Origin: Mycolicibacterium tusciae
GTDB taxonomy: Bacteria > Actinomycetota > Actinomycetes > Mycobacteriales > Mycobacteriaceae
Assembly (NCBI RefSeq): GCF_002086795.1
Contig: NZ_MVIM01000004.1
Location: 1 to 64,000 of the forward strand
DNA: 64,000 nt
Direction: 5' to 3'
The translations under genes and the position numbers were made by a program. The notes under the pieces are model-generated. The model was not told the origin of the DNA. It did no database searches and saw nothing but the letters and a program-made list of their open reading frames with translations. The first letter of the stretch is position 1. Every line of letters starts with the position of its first letter. This document shows positions 1 through 13,500 of this stretch, in pieces.

Positions 1-1
1 C

Positions 2-1560
2 CAGGTCTTGGGACTGGACCGCGTGGGTATCGATGACTCCTTCTTCGACCTCGGCGGCGACAGCATCCTCGCCATGCAGGTGGTGGCGCGGGCCCGTGCA
101 TCTGGTCTGCTGTGCCGACCGCGCGACATCTTCGTCGAGCAGTCCGTGGCCCGGTTGGCTCGGGTGGCCAGGGCGGCAGACGGTGCGACGGGCGTGGTAG
201 ACGAGGGTGTCGGCCCTGTGGTGGCGACTCCGATCATGCGGTGGCTGCACACCGTGGACGGGCCGATCGACCAGTTCAACCAAACAGTTGTGGTGCGAAC
301 CCCTTTCGGAAGCGGCCACAGCGACATCGTGGTCGTCTTACAGGCTGTCCTGGATCGGCATGCGATGCTGCGGCTACGCGCGACCGAAGACAGCGCAGGC
401 GGATGGACGCTCGAAACCCACGAGCCGGGCGCGGTCGATGCGGAAGCGTGCCTGCGCAGTGTCGACGAGTTGACCGTTGATGCGTTGGTCGCGGCCCGGT
501 CGCGGCTAGACCCGGCAGCCGGGGCGATGGTCAGCGCACTCTGGGCCGAGGACACGGGTCAATTGGCGTTGATCGTCCATCATCTTGCTGTCGACGCGGT
601 GTCGTGGCGAATCCTGCTCGAAGACCTCAACATCGCATGGGCTCAGCACCGCAGCGGGCAGCCGATCGTGTTGCAGGCGACGGGAACATCGTTCTCGCAC
701 TGGGCTTCGCTGCTCTCGGAGCACGCGCAGACCCCTGCGGTGCTCGAGACGGCCGATTCCTGGAGGCAGATCACTGCTGTCCCGCTGGCGCTGCCTGCCG
801 TCCGATCTGACATGGATACCTATGCCAGCGCCGGTCACCTGTCGTTGTCAGTGGACACCACCACCACCCGCCGTCTACTTGGTGAGGTCCCCGCGGCGTT
901 TCACGCTGGGGCGCAAGATATTCTGTTGATCGCATTCGGTCTGGCGTTGGCCGAATATCTGGGTAGCGGTGATGCGCCGATCGGCATCGATGTCGAAGGC
1001 CACGGCCGGGAAGAGGACCTGGACCCCGACGTCGACTTGTCGCGCACGGTGGGATGGTTCACCGCCAAATACCCGGTCTCGTTGACCGTTGGTGGGCTCC
1101 GCTGGGCGCAGGTAGTCGCCGGTGACGCCGCGCTCGGCGACATCGTCAAGAATGCCAAGGAACAACTGCGCGCTCTGCCGGACGGCCTGACCTATGGTCT
1201 GCTGCGCTACCTCAGCACCGACGTCACTCTGCCCGGATCCGACCCGACGATCGGATTCAACTACCTCGGGCGGCTTGCCGCGAGCGCCGCCGCAATGCCC
1301 GACGACATGTGGCGGATCAGCGGAGACGACGTCTCTATCGCCGACGCCGTCGCCGCGGTGCCCATGCCGCTGGTTCACACCGTTGCGTTGAACGCCGGCA
1401 CGATGGAAAACGATACGGGTCCGCAGCTATACGCCGACTGGACATGGGCGCCGTCGGCTCTCGATCGCGCGCAGGTCGGCCGGCTCAGCCAACTCTGGCT
1501 CGACGCCCTCACCGGCATCTGCGCCCACGTCCAGCAGGGCGGCGGCGGGCTGACCCCTTC
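2..1560 (+). other. NRPS partial module: PCP-epimerase
   Basis: This is the tail of a module whose C and A domains lie upstream of the window. The carrier motif FDLGGDS has its serine at 62-64. The epimerisation domain runs from about 200 to 1560, with [10 protein letters not shown] at 578-607 and the E-type motifs YGLLRYL and GFNYLGR further on. It implies a D-configured residue delivered to the next C domain. Confidence 0.88.
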
Positions 1561-4500
1561 CGACATCATTCCGGCCACACTAAGTCAGCAGCAGATCGAT
1601 GAGTTGGCGCAACACAATCGCATCGCCGACGTATTACCCCTTACCCCAATGCAGCGGGGACTGCTATTCCACACCAGCACGTCTCGTGCCTCCGACGACG
1701 ACCTGTACGCGATGCAGCTCGACGTCACGGTCACCGGGCCACTCGACCCGAACCGTCTGCGCGACGCCGTGCAGGAGGTGGCCAATCGGCACCCCCACCT
1801 GGCCGCCAGGTTCTGCGAGCAGTTCGACCAACCGGTGCAGATCATCCCGGCCGATCCTGCGGCCGCGTGGACGTATCTCGACCTCGCCGGCGCGGACCTC
1901 CAGGACCAGATCGAGCAGGTAGCTGCCGCCGAACGCGCCGCCGTCTGTGATCTCGCCGACCCGCCGGCCTTTCGCGCGGCACTGATCCGCACCGCTGGGG
2001 ACCGGCACCGGTGTGTGCTGACGTTCCACCACATCGTGATGGACGGTTGGTCGTTGCCGATCCTGTTGCAGGAGATCTTCGCCGGGTATTACGGGCACCG
2101 CATGCCCGCGGCCTCGTCGTATCGCCGGTACGTCAGCTGGCTACTCGATCAGGACCTCGACGTGGCCGTAGAGGCCTGGGGCGAAGTGCTGGCCGGCTTC
2201 GACACCCCCACACTTGTCAGCCAGCCGGAACGCCAGGGCCAGCGGGGAGTCGAGTCGTTCAGAATGCCCGAGGAGATCATGGGCGCTCTCGGCGAGCTCG
2301 CGCGGTCGAACCACACGACCGTGAACATCGTCCTGCAGGCCGCCTGGGCGCAGCTGCTGATGTGGCTGACGGGCCAGCACGATGTCGCGTTCGGCACCGC
2401 GGTATCCGGGCGTCCGGCTGACGTAGTCGGTGCGGAATCGATGGTCGGCCTGTTGATCAACACCCTGCCGGTACGTGCGCGCGTCACGCCGGCCACCACC
2501 ACCGTCGCCCTACTCGATCAGCTGCAGACCGCCCATACGAACACGCTCGACCATCAACATCTGCCGCTCAACGAGATTCACCGCATCGCCGGTGTCGATC
2601 AACTCTTCGACACCCTGTTCGTCTACGAAAACTTTCCCGTCGACACCGACGCGATGATGGGCGCCGACGGGTTGGGCATCAGCGAGTTCACGACCCGTGA
2701 ACGCAACCACTACCCGCTTACACTGCAAGCCCAGCCGGGCCAGGAACTGAGCCTTCGCCTCGAATTCGACAGCGAAGCTTTCGACCCGGCAGGCGTCGAA
2801 AAGCTCATCGCGCGATTCACCCGATTGGTGGGCGTGATGACCGCCGATCCCACCCGTCGGTTGTTGTCGGTCGACCTGCTCGACGACGACGAACATGCCC
2901 GGCTCGACGAATTCGGCAACCGGTCGGTCCTGAGCCTGCCATCGGAGCCGGTAGCGCTTTCGGAGTCGTTCACCTCTCAGGTGTCGCGCACCCCCGACGC
3001 GGCTGCCCTGACGTTCGACGGCCAGTCGATGACGTATCGCGAGCTCGACGAGGCGGCTAACCGATTGGCGCACCTGCTCGTCGACCACGGCGCGGGTCCC
3101 GGTAGGTGTGTTGCACTGCTGTTCACCCGCTCTGCCCAGGCGATCGTGGCGATCGTAGCGGTGCTGAAGACAGGCGCTGCCTACCTGCCCATCGATCCGG
3201 CGCACCCCCAGGCCCGGATCAGGTTCATGACCGAGGATTCCGCGCCGATCGCCGCCATCACCACGGTGGCCTTGGCGGACCGGTTCGACGGGTGTGACGT
3301 GACCCTCATCGACATCGATGATCCCCGTATCGAAGGTCGGCCCAGCACGGCGCTGCCTGCGCCTGCCCCCGATGACATCGCCCACATCATCTACACCTCG
3401 GGCACCACCGGCGTGCCCAAAGGTGTTGCAGTTACGCAATACAACGTGGTTCAGCTGTTCGAATCACTCGACACCGGGTTGGCGCTGACACCGGATCAGG
3501 TGTGGACGCAGTTCCACTCCTATGCGTTTGACTTCTCGGTATGGGAGATCTGGGGTGCTCTGCTGCACGGTGGGCGGCTGGTGGTCGTGCCGGAGTCTGT
3601 GGCCCGTTCACCGCAAGACTTCCACGACCTGCTGGTCGGCGAGCGCGTCACGGTACTCACCCAAACCCCTTCTGCGGTTAGAGGTTTGTCGCCTCAGGGC
3701 TTGGACTCGGCGGCGTTGGTGATCGGCGCAGAGCCGTGTCCGCCCGAATTCGTAGAACGATGGGCACCGGGCAGGCTGATGATCAACGTGTACGGCCCGA
3801 CCGAAACCACCATGTGGGCGTCGAAGAGCGCGCCGCTGGCGGCGGGGTCGGGTGCGCCTCCGATCGGCTCACCGGTGACGGGCGCTGCCTGCTTCGTGCT
3901 GGACGGGTGGCTGCGACCGGTGCCGACCGGGGTGGTCGGTGAGCTGTATCTTGCCGGCCGTGGAGTCGGCATTGGATATTGGCGCCGGCCGGGGCTGACC
4001 GCGTCGCGGTTCATGGCGTGCCCGTTCGGCCGGCCCGGGGCGCGGATGTATCGCACCGGGGACCTGGTGCGGTGGGGAAGTGACGGCCAACTCCAATATC
4101 TGGGGCGCGCCGACGAGCAGGTCAAGATCCGCGGTTATCGGATCGAACTCGGCGAAATACAGTCAGCGCTAACCGATCTCGACGGGGTTGCGCAAGCGGT
4201 CGTCATCGCCCGTGAAGACAATCCTGGTGACAAGCGGTTGGTCGGGTACGTCACCGAGAGTCGGCCGGGCGATGTCGACCCGACCGAGGCCCGCAACGCG
4301 CTCGCCGATCGGCTGCCGCCCTACATGGTCCCGGCCGCGGTGGTCGTCCTCGATGCGTTGCCTATGACGGTCAACGGCAAGCTCGATAGCCGCGCCCTGC
4401 CCGCACCGGGATTCAAGCAGGTCAATCGTTACCGCGCCCCGGGCAACGCGGTCGAGGAGATTGTTGCCGGCATCTACGCTCAAGTCCTCAATGTCGAACT

Positions 4501-7500
4501 GGTCGGCGTTGACGACTCGTTTTTCGACCTCGGTGGGGATTCAGTATCGGCGATGCGTCTCGTGGCTGCGATCAACGCCGGCATGGACGCGGACCTGTCG
4601 GTGCGCGCCTTGTTCGACGCGCCAACGGTCGCCCAGCTCGCGCCTCATGTCAGCGGGGCGAGCGGGCGTGAGCCATTGGTGGCCGGCGAGCGGCCCGCTG
4701 TAGTGCCGCTGTCCTTCGCGCAGAGCCGACTTTGGTTCATCGACCAGTTGCAGGGTCCCTCTCCGGTGTACAACATGCCGGTTGCGCTGCGACTGCGTGG
4801 TCCGCTCGACGCCGACGCACTGGTCGTTGCACTGGCCGATGTGGTGCGGCGTCATGAGAGCCTGCGCACCCTGATTACGGCGCCCGATGGAATTCCCCAG
4901 CAGGTGGTGTTGCCTGCCGAGCGGGCCGAGTTCGGCTGGGATGTCGTCGACGCAACCCGATGGTCTGAGGAAGACCTGACTGAGGCGATCGCGGAGACCG
5001 GTCGTCACGCCTTCGACCTGACCATCGAGATCCCTTTGCGAGCCCGGCTTTTCCGTACCGCCGACGACGACCATGTGCTGGTCGGTGTGGCGCACCATAT
5101 CGCGGCCGACGGCTGGTCGATCGGTCCGCTGGTGCGTGATCTGGGTGAGGCGTATGCCCGCCGGTGCGCGGGCCACACCTCGGGGTTGGCCGAATTGCCG
5201 GTGCAGTACATCGATTACACGCTGTGGCAGCGCGCGAGGTTCGGCGAACTCGATGACAGCCAGAGTTTGATCGCCGCGCAGGTCGGATACTGGCAGGACG
5301 CCCTGGCGGGTATGCCTGAGCGACTTGCACTTCCCACCGATCGACCGTATCCGCCTGCGGCCGATCAGCGTGGCGCGCGCGTGATGGTCGACTGGCCGGC
5401 AGAACTGCAGGAGCAGGTGCGGCAAGTGGCTGCTCAGTACAACGCGACCAACTTCATGGTGATGCAGGCTGCCTTGGCGGTCTTGTTGTCGCGGCTGAGC
5501 GCAAGCAGCGATGTGGCGGTGGGTTTTCCGATCGCCGGACGCACCGATCCCGCGCTCGACGAGCTGATCGGCTTCTTCGTCAACACGCTGGTGTTGCGCA
5601 TCGACCTTGCAGGCGATCCGACGGTGTCTGAAGTGCTGGATCAGGTACGGCGGCGAAGCCTTGCCGCATTCGAGCATCAGGACGTGCCGTTCGAGGTCCT
5701 GGTCGAGCGGCTCAATCCGCAACGGTCGATGACGCACCATCCGCTGGTACAGGTGTTGTTTGCCTGGCAAAACCTGCCCGGGCACACCAGCGACCCGGCC
5801 GCGGGACTGGCATTGGGCGATTTGAAGGCCACCCAGATGCCGGTAGACACCGAGACCGCCCGAATGGATCTGACATTCTCGCTTTCAGAACATTTCACCG
5901 ATACGTCTGAGCCCGCAGGGATTTGGGGCGCGGTGGAATACCGCACCGATGTGTTCGACGCCGCCACCATCGAGACGCTGGTCGAACGATTGCGGCGCGT
6001 GGTCGCGGCAATGACCGCCGATCCGACAGCACGGTTGTCGGCGATCGATGTCCTCGACGGCGGGGAGCGGGCCCGGTTGGACGAGATCGGTAATCGTGCG
6101 GTATTGACCGAACCGGCGGCGGCACCGCTGTCGGTGCCCGAGTTGTTCGGCGCACATGTGGCCCGCATCCCACATGCGACCGCCGTCAGTTTCGACGGGC
6201 GTGGTCTTACGTATCGAGGACTCGATGAGGCCGCTAATCGGGTGGCGCACGTACTGGTTGAGCAGGGTGTGGGTTCGGGACACCGCGTGGCGCTGCTTCT
6301 CGAGCGCTCTACCGAGGCGATCGTGTCGATGCTGGCGGTACTCAAGACCGGCGCGGCCTACCTACCGATCGACCCTGCACATCCCGACGCCCGCATCGAC
6401 TTCATGATCGCCGATGCCTCGCCGGCCGCCGTCATCACCAAAGCGGATCACCGTTCGCGACTCGACGGGTCGATCGTTGTCATCGATATCGACGATCCCA
6501 CGTTGAATACCCGACCGTGCACCCCGGTGGCGGCGCCCGCAGCCGACGACGTCGCCTACCTCATCTACACGTCAGGCACGACCGGTGTGCCGAAGGGCGT
6601 GGCCATCACCCACGCGAACCTGACCAGCCATCTGGCGCGATCGACGCCCACCCACCTGCCCGCCGATCAGGTGTGGACGCAATGTCATTCGTACGGGTTC
6701 GACTTCTCGGTGTGGGAGATCTGGGCTGCGCTGCTCGGGGGAGCCCGCCTGGTGGTCGTCCCCGAAGAGGTGGCGGGTTCTCCTGAGGACTTCCACGCGC
6801 TGCTCGTGCGTGAACAGGTGACCGTGCTCACCCAGACGCCGTCAGCGGTGGCGGCGTTGTCGCCGCAGGGACTGGAATCGATGGCCGTGCTGCTCGGCGG
6901 TGAGGCCTGCCCGGCCGAAGTCGTCGATCAATGGGCTCCTGGCCGCGTGGTGATCAATGCGTACGGCCCCACCGAGGCGACGGTGTACGCCTCCATGAGC
7001 GCGCCCCTCAGCGCCGGGTCCGGTGCTGCGCCCATCGGCGCACCGGTATCGACGTCTGCAGTCTTCGTCCTGGACGAGCTGCTACGCCCGGTGCCCCCCG
7101 GCGTGGTGGGCGAGCTGTATGTCGCAGGCCGCGGTGTCGCCCTCGGCTATCTCGGTCGGACCGGATTGACCGCGTCGCGTTTCGTCGCCTGCCCGTTCGG
7201 CGGTGCCGGCACCCAGGGAACAAGGATGTATCGCACCGGCGACTTGGTGCACTGGCGCGCCGACGGGCAGCTGCAGTACCTCGGGCGGGCCGACGAACAG
7301 GTGAAGATTCGCGGCTACCGCGTCGAGCTCGGCGAAATCCAAAGCGCATTAGCCGAATTGGATGGTGTCGAGCAGGCGGTCGTCATTGCCCGCGAAGACA
7401 ATCCGGGAACAACGCGCCTCGTCAGCTACATCACGGGGGCGGCCGACCCCGCCGTACTGCGGGCTACACTTGCCGACCGGCTGCCTGCTTATATGGTGCC

Positions 7501-10500
7501 CTCGGCCGTGGTGGGGCTGGATGCGCTGCCGCTGACGGTCAACGGCAAACTCGATACCCGCGCGCTGCCAGCACCGCGCCTTCAGAAGACCCTTCAGTAC
7601 CGCGAGCCGGTCACCGCCGTCGAGGAGATTCTGGCCGGCATCTACGCCGAGGTCCTTGGTCTCCAACAGGTCGGGGTCGACGACTCGTTTTTCGACCTCG
7701 GTGGAGACAGCATCTTGTCGATGCAGGTCGTGGCCCGCGCGCGGGCAGCCGGCCTGCGGTGCCGGCCGCGCGACATCTTCGTCGAACAGACCGTGGCCCG
7801 ACTGGCCAGAATCGCCGGGGTGGCCGGCAGTGAACCCGGCTTCGTCGATGAGGGTGTCGGTCCGGTGGTGGCGACGCCGATCATGCGCTGGCTGCAGTCC
7901 GTCGACGGTCCGGTCGACTTGTTCAACCAGACGATGGTCGTGCAGGCGCCCGCCGGCGTCACCGATGCCGACGTGATCACCGTGCTACAGGCCCTCGTCG
8001 ACAGGCACGCAGCACTACGACTACGCGCCGCAGACGACGGGTCTGGCGGATGGTCACTCGAGGTACCCGAACCGGGCGCGGTCGACGCCGCCGAGTGCCT
8101 GCGCACCACAGACGAACTGAGCGCCGACGCCCTGGTGGCGGCGCGCGAGCGGTTGGACCCGGCGGCGACGATGCTCAGCGCGCTGTGGGTGCCATCAACC
8201 GACCAGCTGGCGTTGATCATTCACCATCTTGCTGTCGACGCGGTGTCATGGCGCATTCTGCTCGAAGATCTCAACATCGCCTGGGGCCAGCACCGCAACG
8301 GGCAGGCGATAGAGCTTCCTGCGACGGGAACGTCGTTCGCGCGCTGGGCATCACTGCTTGCAGACCATGCCAAGTCCCCGGCGGTGGTTCAGCAGTCCGA
8401 CGCCTGGAGGGGCGTCATCGCGCGTGCCACCGCGCTACCCGCGGTGCAGCCCGCGGCGGATACCTATGCCAGCGCCGGACACCTGACGGCAGCTCTGGAC
8501 GCCGAGACCACTCGACTGTTGCTCAGCGAGGTTCCTGCAGCGTTTCACGCCGGGGTGCAAGACATCCTGGTCATCGCCTACGCGCTGGCGTTCAGCGAGT
8601 TCCTGAACACCGACGCACCGATCGGTATCGATGTCGAGGGACACGGCCGTCATGAGGAGCTGGCACCGGGCGTCGATCTATCGCGCACAGTCGGCTGGTT
8701 CACTGCGAAGTACCCCGTATCCCTGGCCGTCGACGGACTGCGCTGGGCGCAGGTGGTCACCGGCGACGGTGCGCTCGGTGCCGTGATCAAGGACGCCAAG
8801 GAGCAATTGCGCGCTCTGCCCGACAGCCTGACTTACGGTCTGTTGCGCTACCTCAACGACGATGTCGACCTGCCGGGGGACGACCCCTCGATCGGATTCA
8901 ACTACCTCGGACGCACGGGCGCCAGTGGCCTGGTGACGCCGGACATGTCCAGCCATCTCTGGTTGGTCAGCGAGGACGGTCTGTCGATCGCCGACGCCGC
9001 CACCACCGTCCCAATGCCGTTGGGCCACACGGTGGAACTCAACGCGGCCACTGTCGACGCCGACACCGGACCGCAACTGCATGCGACGTGGACCTGGGCG
9101 CGGTCGGCCCTCGACGACGCTCAGATAAACCGGCTCAGCCAGCTGTGGTTCGACGCACTGATCGGGATCTGCGCGCACGTCCGAAACGGCGGCGGCGGGT
9201 TTACCCCCTCCGACATCGCTCCAGCAGTACTGACGCAACAGCAGATCGACGAGCTGCAGCAGCAGTACCAGGTCGCCGACGTGCTGCCGCTCACCCCCCT
9301 GCAACAGGGACTGCTCTTCCACGCCAGCACGGCACAGGATTTCGGTGATCTGTACGCGATGCAGATCGACATCACCATCACCGGGACGCTGGACCCCGAG
9401 CGTTTGCGTCAAGCGGTGCAGACGACGATCAACCGTCATCCCAACCTGGCCGCCCGATTCTGCGAACGTTTCGACCAGCCGGTGCAGATCATCCCTCTCG
9501 AATCCGTCATACCCTGGCGGTACGTCGAGCTGGACTCCGACGAGCAGATCGTGGAGCTGTGCGCCGCCGAACGTGCCGCCGTCTGCGATCTCGCCAATCC
9601 GCCAGCCGCGCGCGCGGCGTTGATCCGCACCGATCCGGACCGGCACCGGGTCGTGTTGACCTACCACCACGTTGTGGTGGACGGCTGGTCGATGCCGATC
9701 CTGCTGCAAGAGATCTTCGCCGGCTACTACGGGCAGCGGTTGCCTGCGGCGACGCCCTACCGCACCTTCGTCACCTGGTTGGCCGACCGCGACCTCGAGG
9801 CCGCCCGGGCGGCGTGGCGCGACATGTTGGCGGGATTCGACAACCCTACGCTCGTTGGTCCGCCGGGCCGCCTGGGTCTTGGAACGCGGGAAACCCACTA
9901 CTTCCGACTGACGGAGGGGACCACAAGCGCGCTCGGCGAATTGGCGCGCTCGTGCCATACCACTCTCAACACCGTGTTGCAGGGCGCCTGGGCGCAGGTG
10001 CTGACATGGCTGACGGGTCAACACGACGTCGTGTTCGGCACAGCGGTATCCGGCCGGCCGGACGACCTATCCGGCGCGGAGTCGATGGTGGGGTTGTTGA
10101 TCAACACCGTGCCGGTCCGCGCAAGTATGAGCCCGACGACGACGACCGCCGACCTGCTCGAACAATTGCGAAACGCCCACGCCCACACACTGGACCATCA
10201 ACACCTGGCGCTCACCGAGATCCACCGTGCCACCGGGCACGATCTGCTGTTCGACACTCTGTTCGTGTTCGAGAACTATCCGGTGGACACCGGGGCGATG
10301 GCCGGCGGGGACGAATTAGCCATCACCGAGTTCAGCACCACTGAGTCCACCCATTATCCGCTGACGTTACAAGCGCTTTCGGGTCGGGAACTGGGAGTTC
10401 GGATCGAGTTCGACGCCGATGTCTTCGACGCAAAGGGCATCGAGAAGCTCGCCACGCGATTGCAGCGCGCGTTGGCGGCGATGGCGGCCGATCCGGCCCA

Positions 10501-13500
10501 CCGGCTCTCGTCGTTCGACGTGCTCGACACCGCCGAACACGCTGTGCTCGACGAGATCGGCAACCGTGCGGCGTTGAGCCGTCCGGCAAGCTCGGTGTCG
10601 ATTCCGGAGGCATTCGCCCGGCAGGCGGCGCGCACGCCCGACGTGTTGGCGCTGACGTTCGGCGGCCGGTCGATGACCTATCGCGAGCTCGATCAGGCGG
10701 CGAATCGGTTGGCGCACATGCTTACCGAGCGGGGCGCGGCCGCGGGGCAGAGTGTGGCACTGCTGCTTGAGCGCTCCGCCGATGCCATTGTGGCGATCCT
10801 TGCGGTGCTCAAGACCGGAGCTGCGTACCTACCGATCGACTCGGCGCATCCACGGGCCCGGATCGAGTTCATGATCACCGATTCCGCGCCGATCGTGGCG
10901 ATCACGACGCCCGAGCTGCGCGACCTGCTCGACGGATGTGATCTTCCCGTCATCAGTGTCCAGGATGCCCGAATCGATGGCTATCCATCCACCGGACTGT
11001 CCGCGCCGGACCCGGACGATGTCGCGTACATCCTTTACACATCGGGTACCACTGGTGTCCCCAAAGGTGTCGCGATCACCCATAAAAACGTCATCGGACT
11101 GTTCGACGACATGGATGCCGGCCTGGAGTTGCATACTGAACAGGTTTGGGCGCAATGGTATTCACTGGCCTTCGATGTATCGGTGTGGGAGATCTTCGGT
11201 GCGCTGCTGCACGGTGGCCGACTCGTAGTAGTCCCCGAATCCGTCGCCCGCTCACCTGAAGACCTGCACAACCTGCTGACGGGGGAACGCGTCACGATCT
11301 TGAGTCAGACACCCTCTGCGACGGGAATGCTTTCGCCGCAGGAACTGGGGTCGCTTGCGGTGGTCGTGGCCGGTGAAGCCTGCCCGACCGAGCTGGTTGA
11401 TCGGTGGGCGCCCGGGCGGGTGATGATCAACGCGTACGGTCCGACCGAGGCCACGGTGTATGCGGCGATCAGCGCACCGCTCACGGCGGGGTCAAATATC
11501 GTCCCGATCGGCAGGCCCGTGCCCAGCGCGACGCTGTTCGTGCTCGACGGCTGGCTGCGGCCGGTGCCGCCCGGGGCGGTCGGCGAGCTGTATATCGCAG
11601 GCCGCGGCGTCGGAGTCGGCTATGTCCGTCGGGCCGGGTTGACCGCATCGCGTTTCGTCGCGTGCCCGTTCGGTGGCGCCGGCGTGCGGATGTATCGCAC
11701 CGGTGATCTCGTGCGGTGGGGCGACGACGGTCAGCTGCAGTATCTGGGCCGCGCCGACGAGCAGGTCAAGATCCGCGGCTACCGCATCGAACTTGGGGAA
11801 GTCCAGACGGAACTGGCCGCGCTGGAGGGTGTGCGACAAGCGGTGATCATCACCCGTGAAGACCGCCCCGGTGACAAGCGACTGGTGGGCTACGTTACCG
11901 GCACGGCAGATCCGGCCGTGATGCGCGGCGCGCTGGCTGAGCGGTTGCCGTCCTACATGGTCCCGAGCGCACTAGTGGTTGTCGACGAACTTCCGCTGAC
12001 ACCAAACGGCAAGCTCGACAGACGTGCACTTCCCGCTCCCGAATACGCCGCGGGCGACAGCTATCGCGCTCCGGCCGGACCAGTCGAGGAAATCCTCGCC
12101 GGCATCTACGCCCACGTCCTCGGCCTCGAGCGGGTCGGCGTCGATGACTCGTTCTTCGAACTTGGTGGGGACTCCCTGTCGGCGATGCGTCTCGTGGCCG
12201 CTATCAACACCGGCCTCGACGCGACGGTTTCGGTGCACACGCTGTTCAACGCGCCGACCGTGGCGCGGTTGGCGTTGCATGTCAGTGGCGAAGCGGGTCG
12301 CCGCAAGCCATTGATGGCCGGACAACGACCGGCCGTCGTTCCGCTGTCCTTTGCGCAGAGTCGGTTGTGGTTCCTCGACCGCTTCCAGGGCGGGGTGGCG
12401 ACGTACAACATGCCGAACGCGTTGCGTATCAGCGGCCCATTGGATGTCGAGGCGTTGACGGCGGCCTTCGACGACGTCATCGCCCGTCACGAGTCCCTCC
12501 GGACAATATTCCCCGACATCGATGGCGCGCCGTTCCAGAAGGTTGTGCCTGCCGAGGCGGGAATCTGGCGGCTTGCGGACGCGCCGATGGTGGTGTCCCT
12601 GCCCGAACAAGATGTGCTCGGCGAGTTGATGGCGCTGGCCGTTCACCGCTTCGATCTGTCGGCCGAGATCCCAATTCGCGTTCAAGTGTTTTCGGTCGGT
12701 CCTGAGCTGCATGTGGTAGCAATTGTGGTGCACCACATTGCTTTTGACGGTTGGTCGCTGGGACCGATGGTCAGGGATATCGGCGAGGCCTACGCCAGCA
12801 GGACCAAGGGACAGGCGCCGGGCTGGACGAAACTAGCGGTGCAGTACGTGGACTACACGCTGTGGCAGCGCGAGCAGTTCGGCGATCTCGATGACAGCGA
12901 CAGCCCCATCGCCGCGCAACTTGCCTACTGGCAGGCAGCGTTGGCAGGGATGCCGGAACGGCTGCATCTACCGACCGATCGGCCCTATCCGCCCGTCGCG
13001 GATTACCACGGCTCCGGTGTGGCGGTGGACTGGCCCGCGGAACTTCAGCAGCGGGTCCGCGACGTCGCACATCAGCACAACGCGACCAGCTTCATGGTGA
13101 TCCAGGCTGCACTCGCCGCGCTGGTCTCCGAGATCAGCGCGAGCAGCGATGTCGCCGTTGGATTTCCGATTGCGGGCCGCCGCGATCCGGCGCTTGACGA
13201 GCTGGTCGGATTCTTCGTCAACACTCTGGTGCTGCGGGTCGAGTTGGCTGGGGATCCGACATTTGCCGAGTTGCTCGCCCAGGTGCGGCAGCGCAGCGTC
13301 GCCGCGTTCGACCATCAGGACGTGCCGTTCGAGGTGCTTGTCGAGCGGCTCAACCCGACCCGAAGCCTGACTCATCATCCGCTGATCCAAGTGATGCTGG
13401 CGTGGCAGAACATCCTGGGCCAGGACGGCGCCGCCGGTTCGGCGGTGACGTTGGGTGATCTACAGGTCTCGCAAATGCCGATGGACACCCGCACCGCACG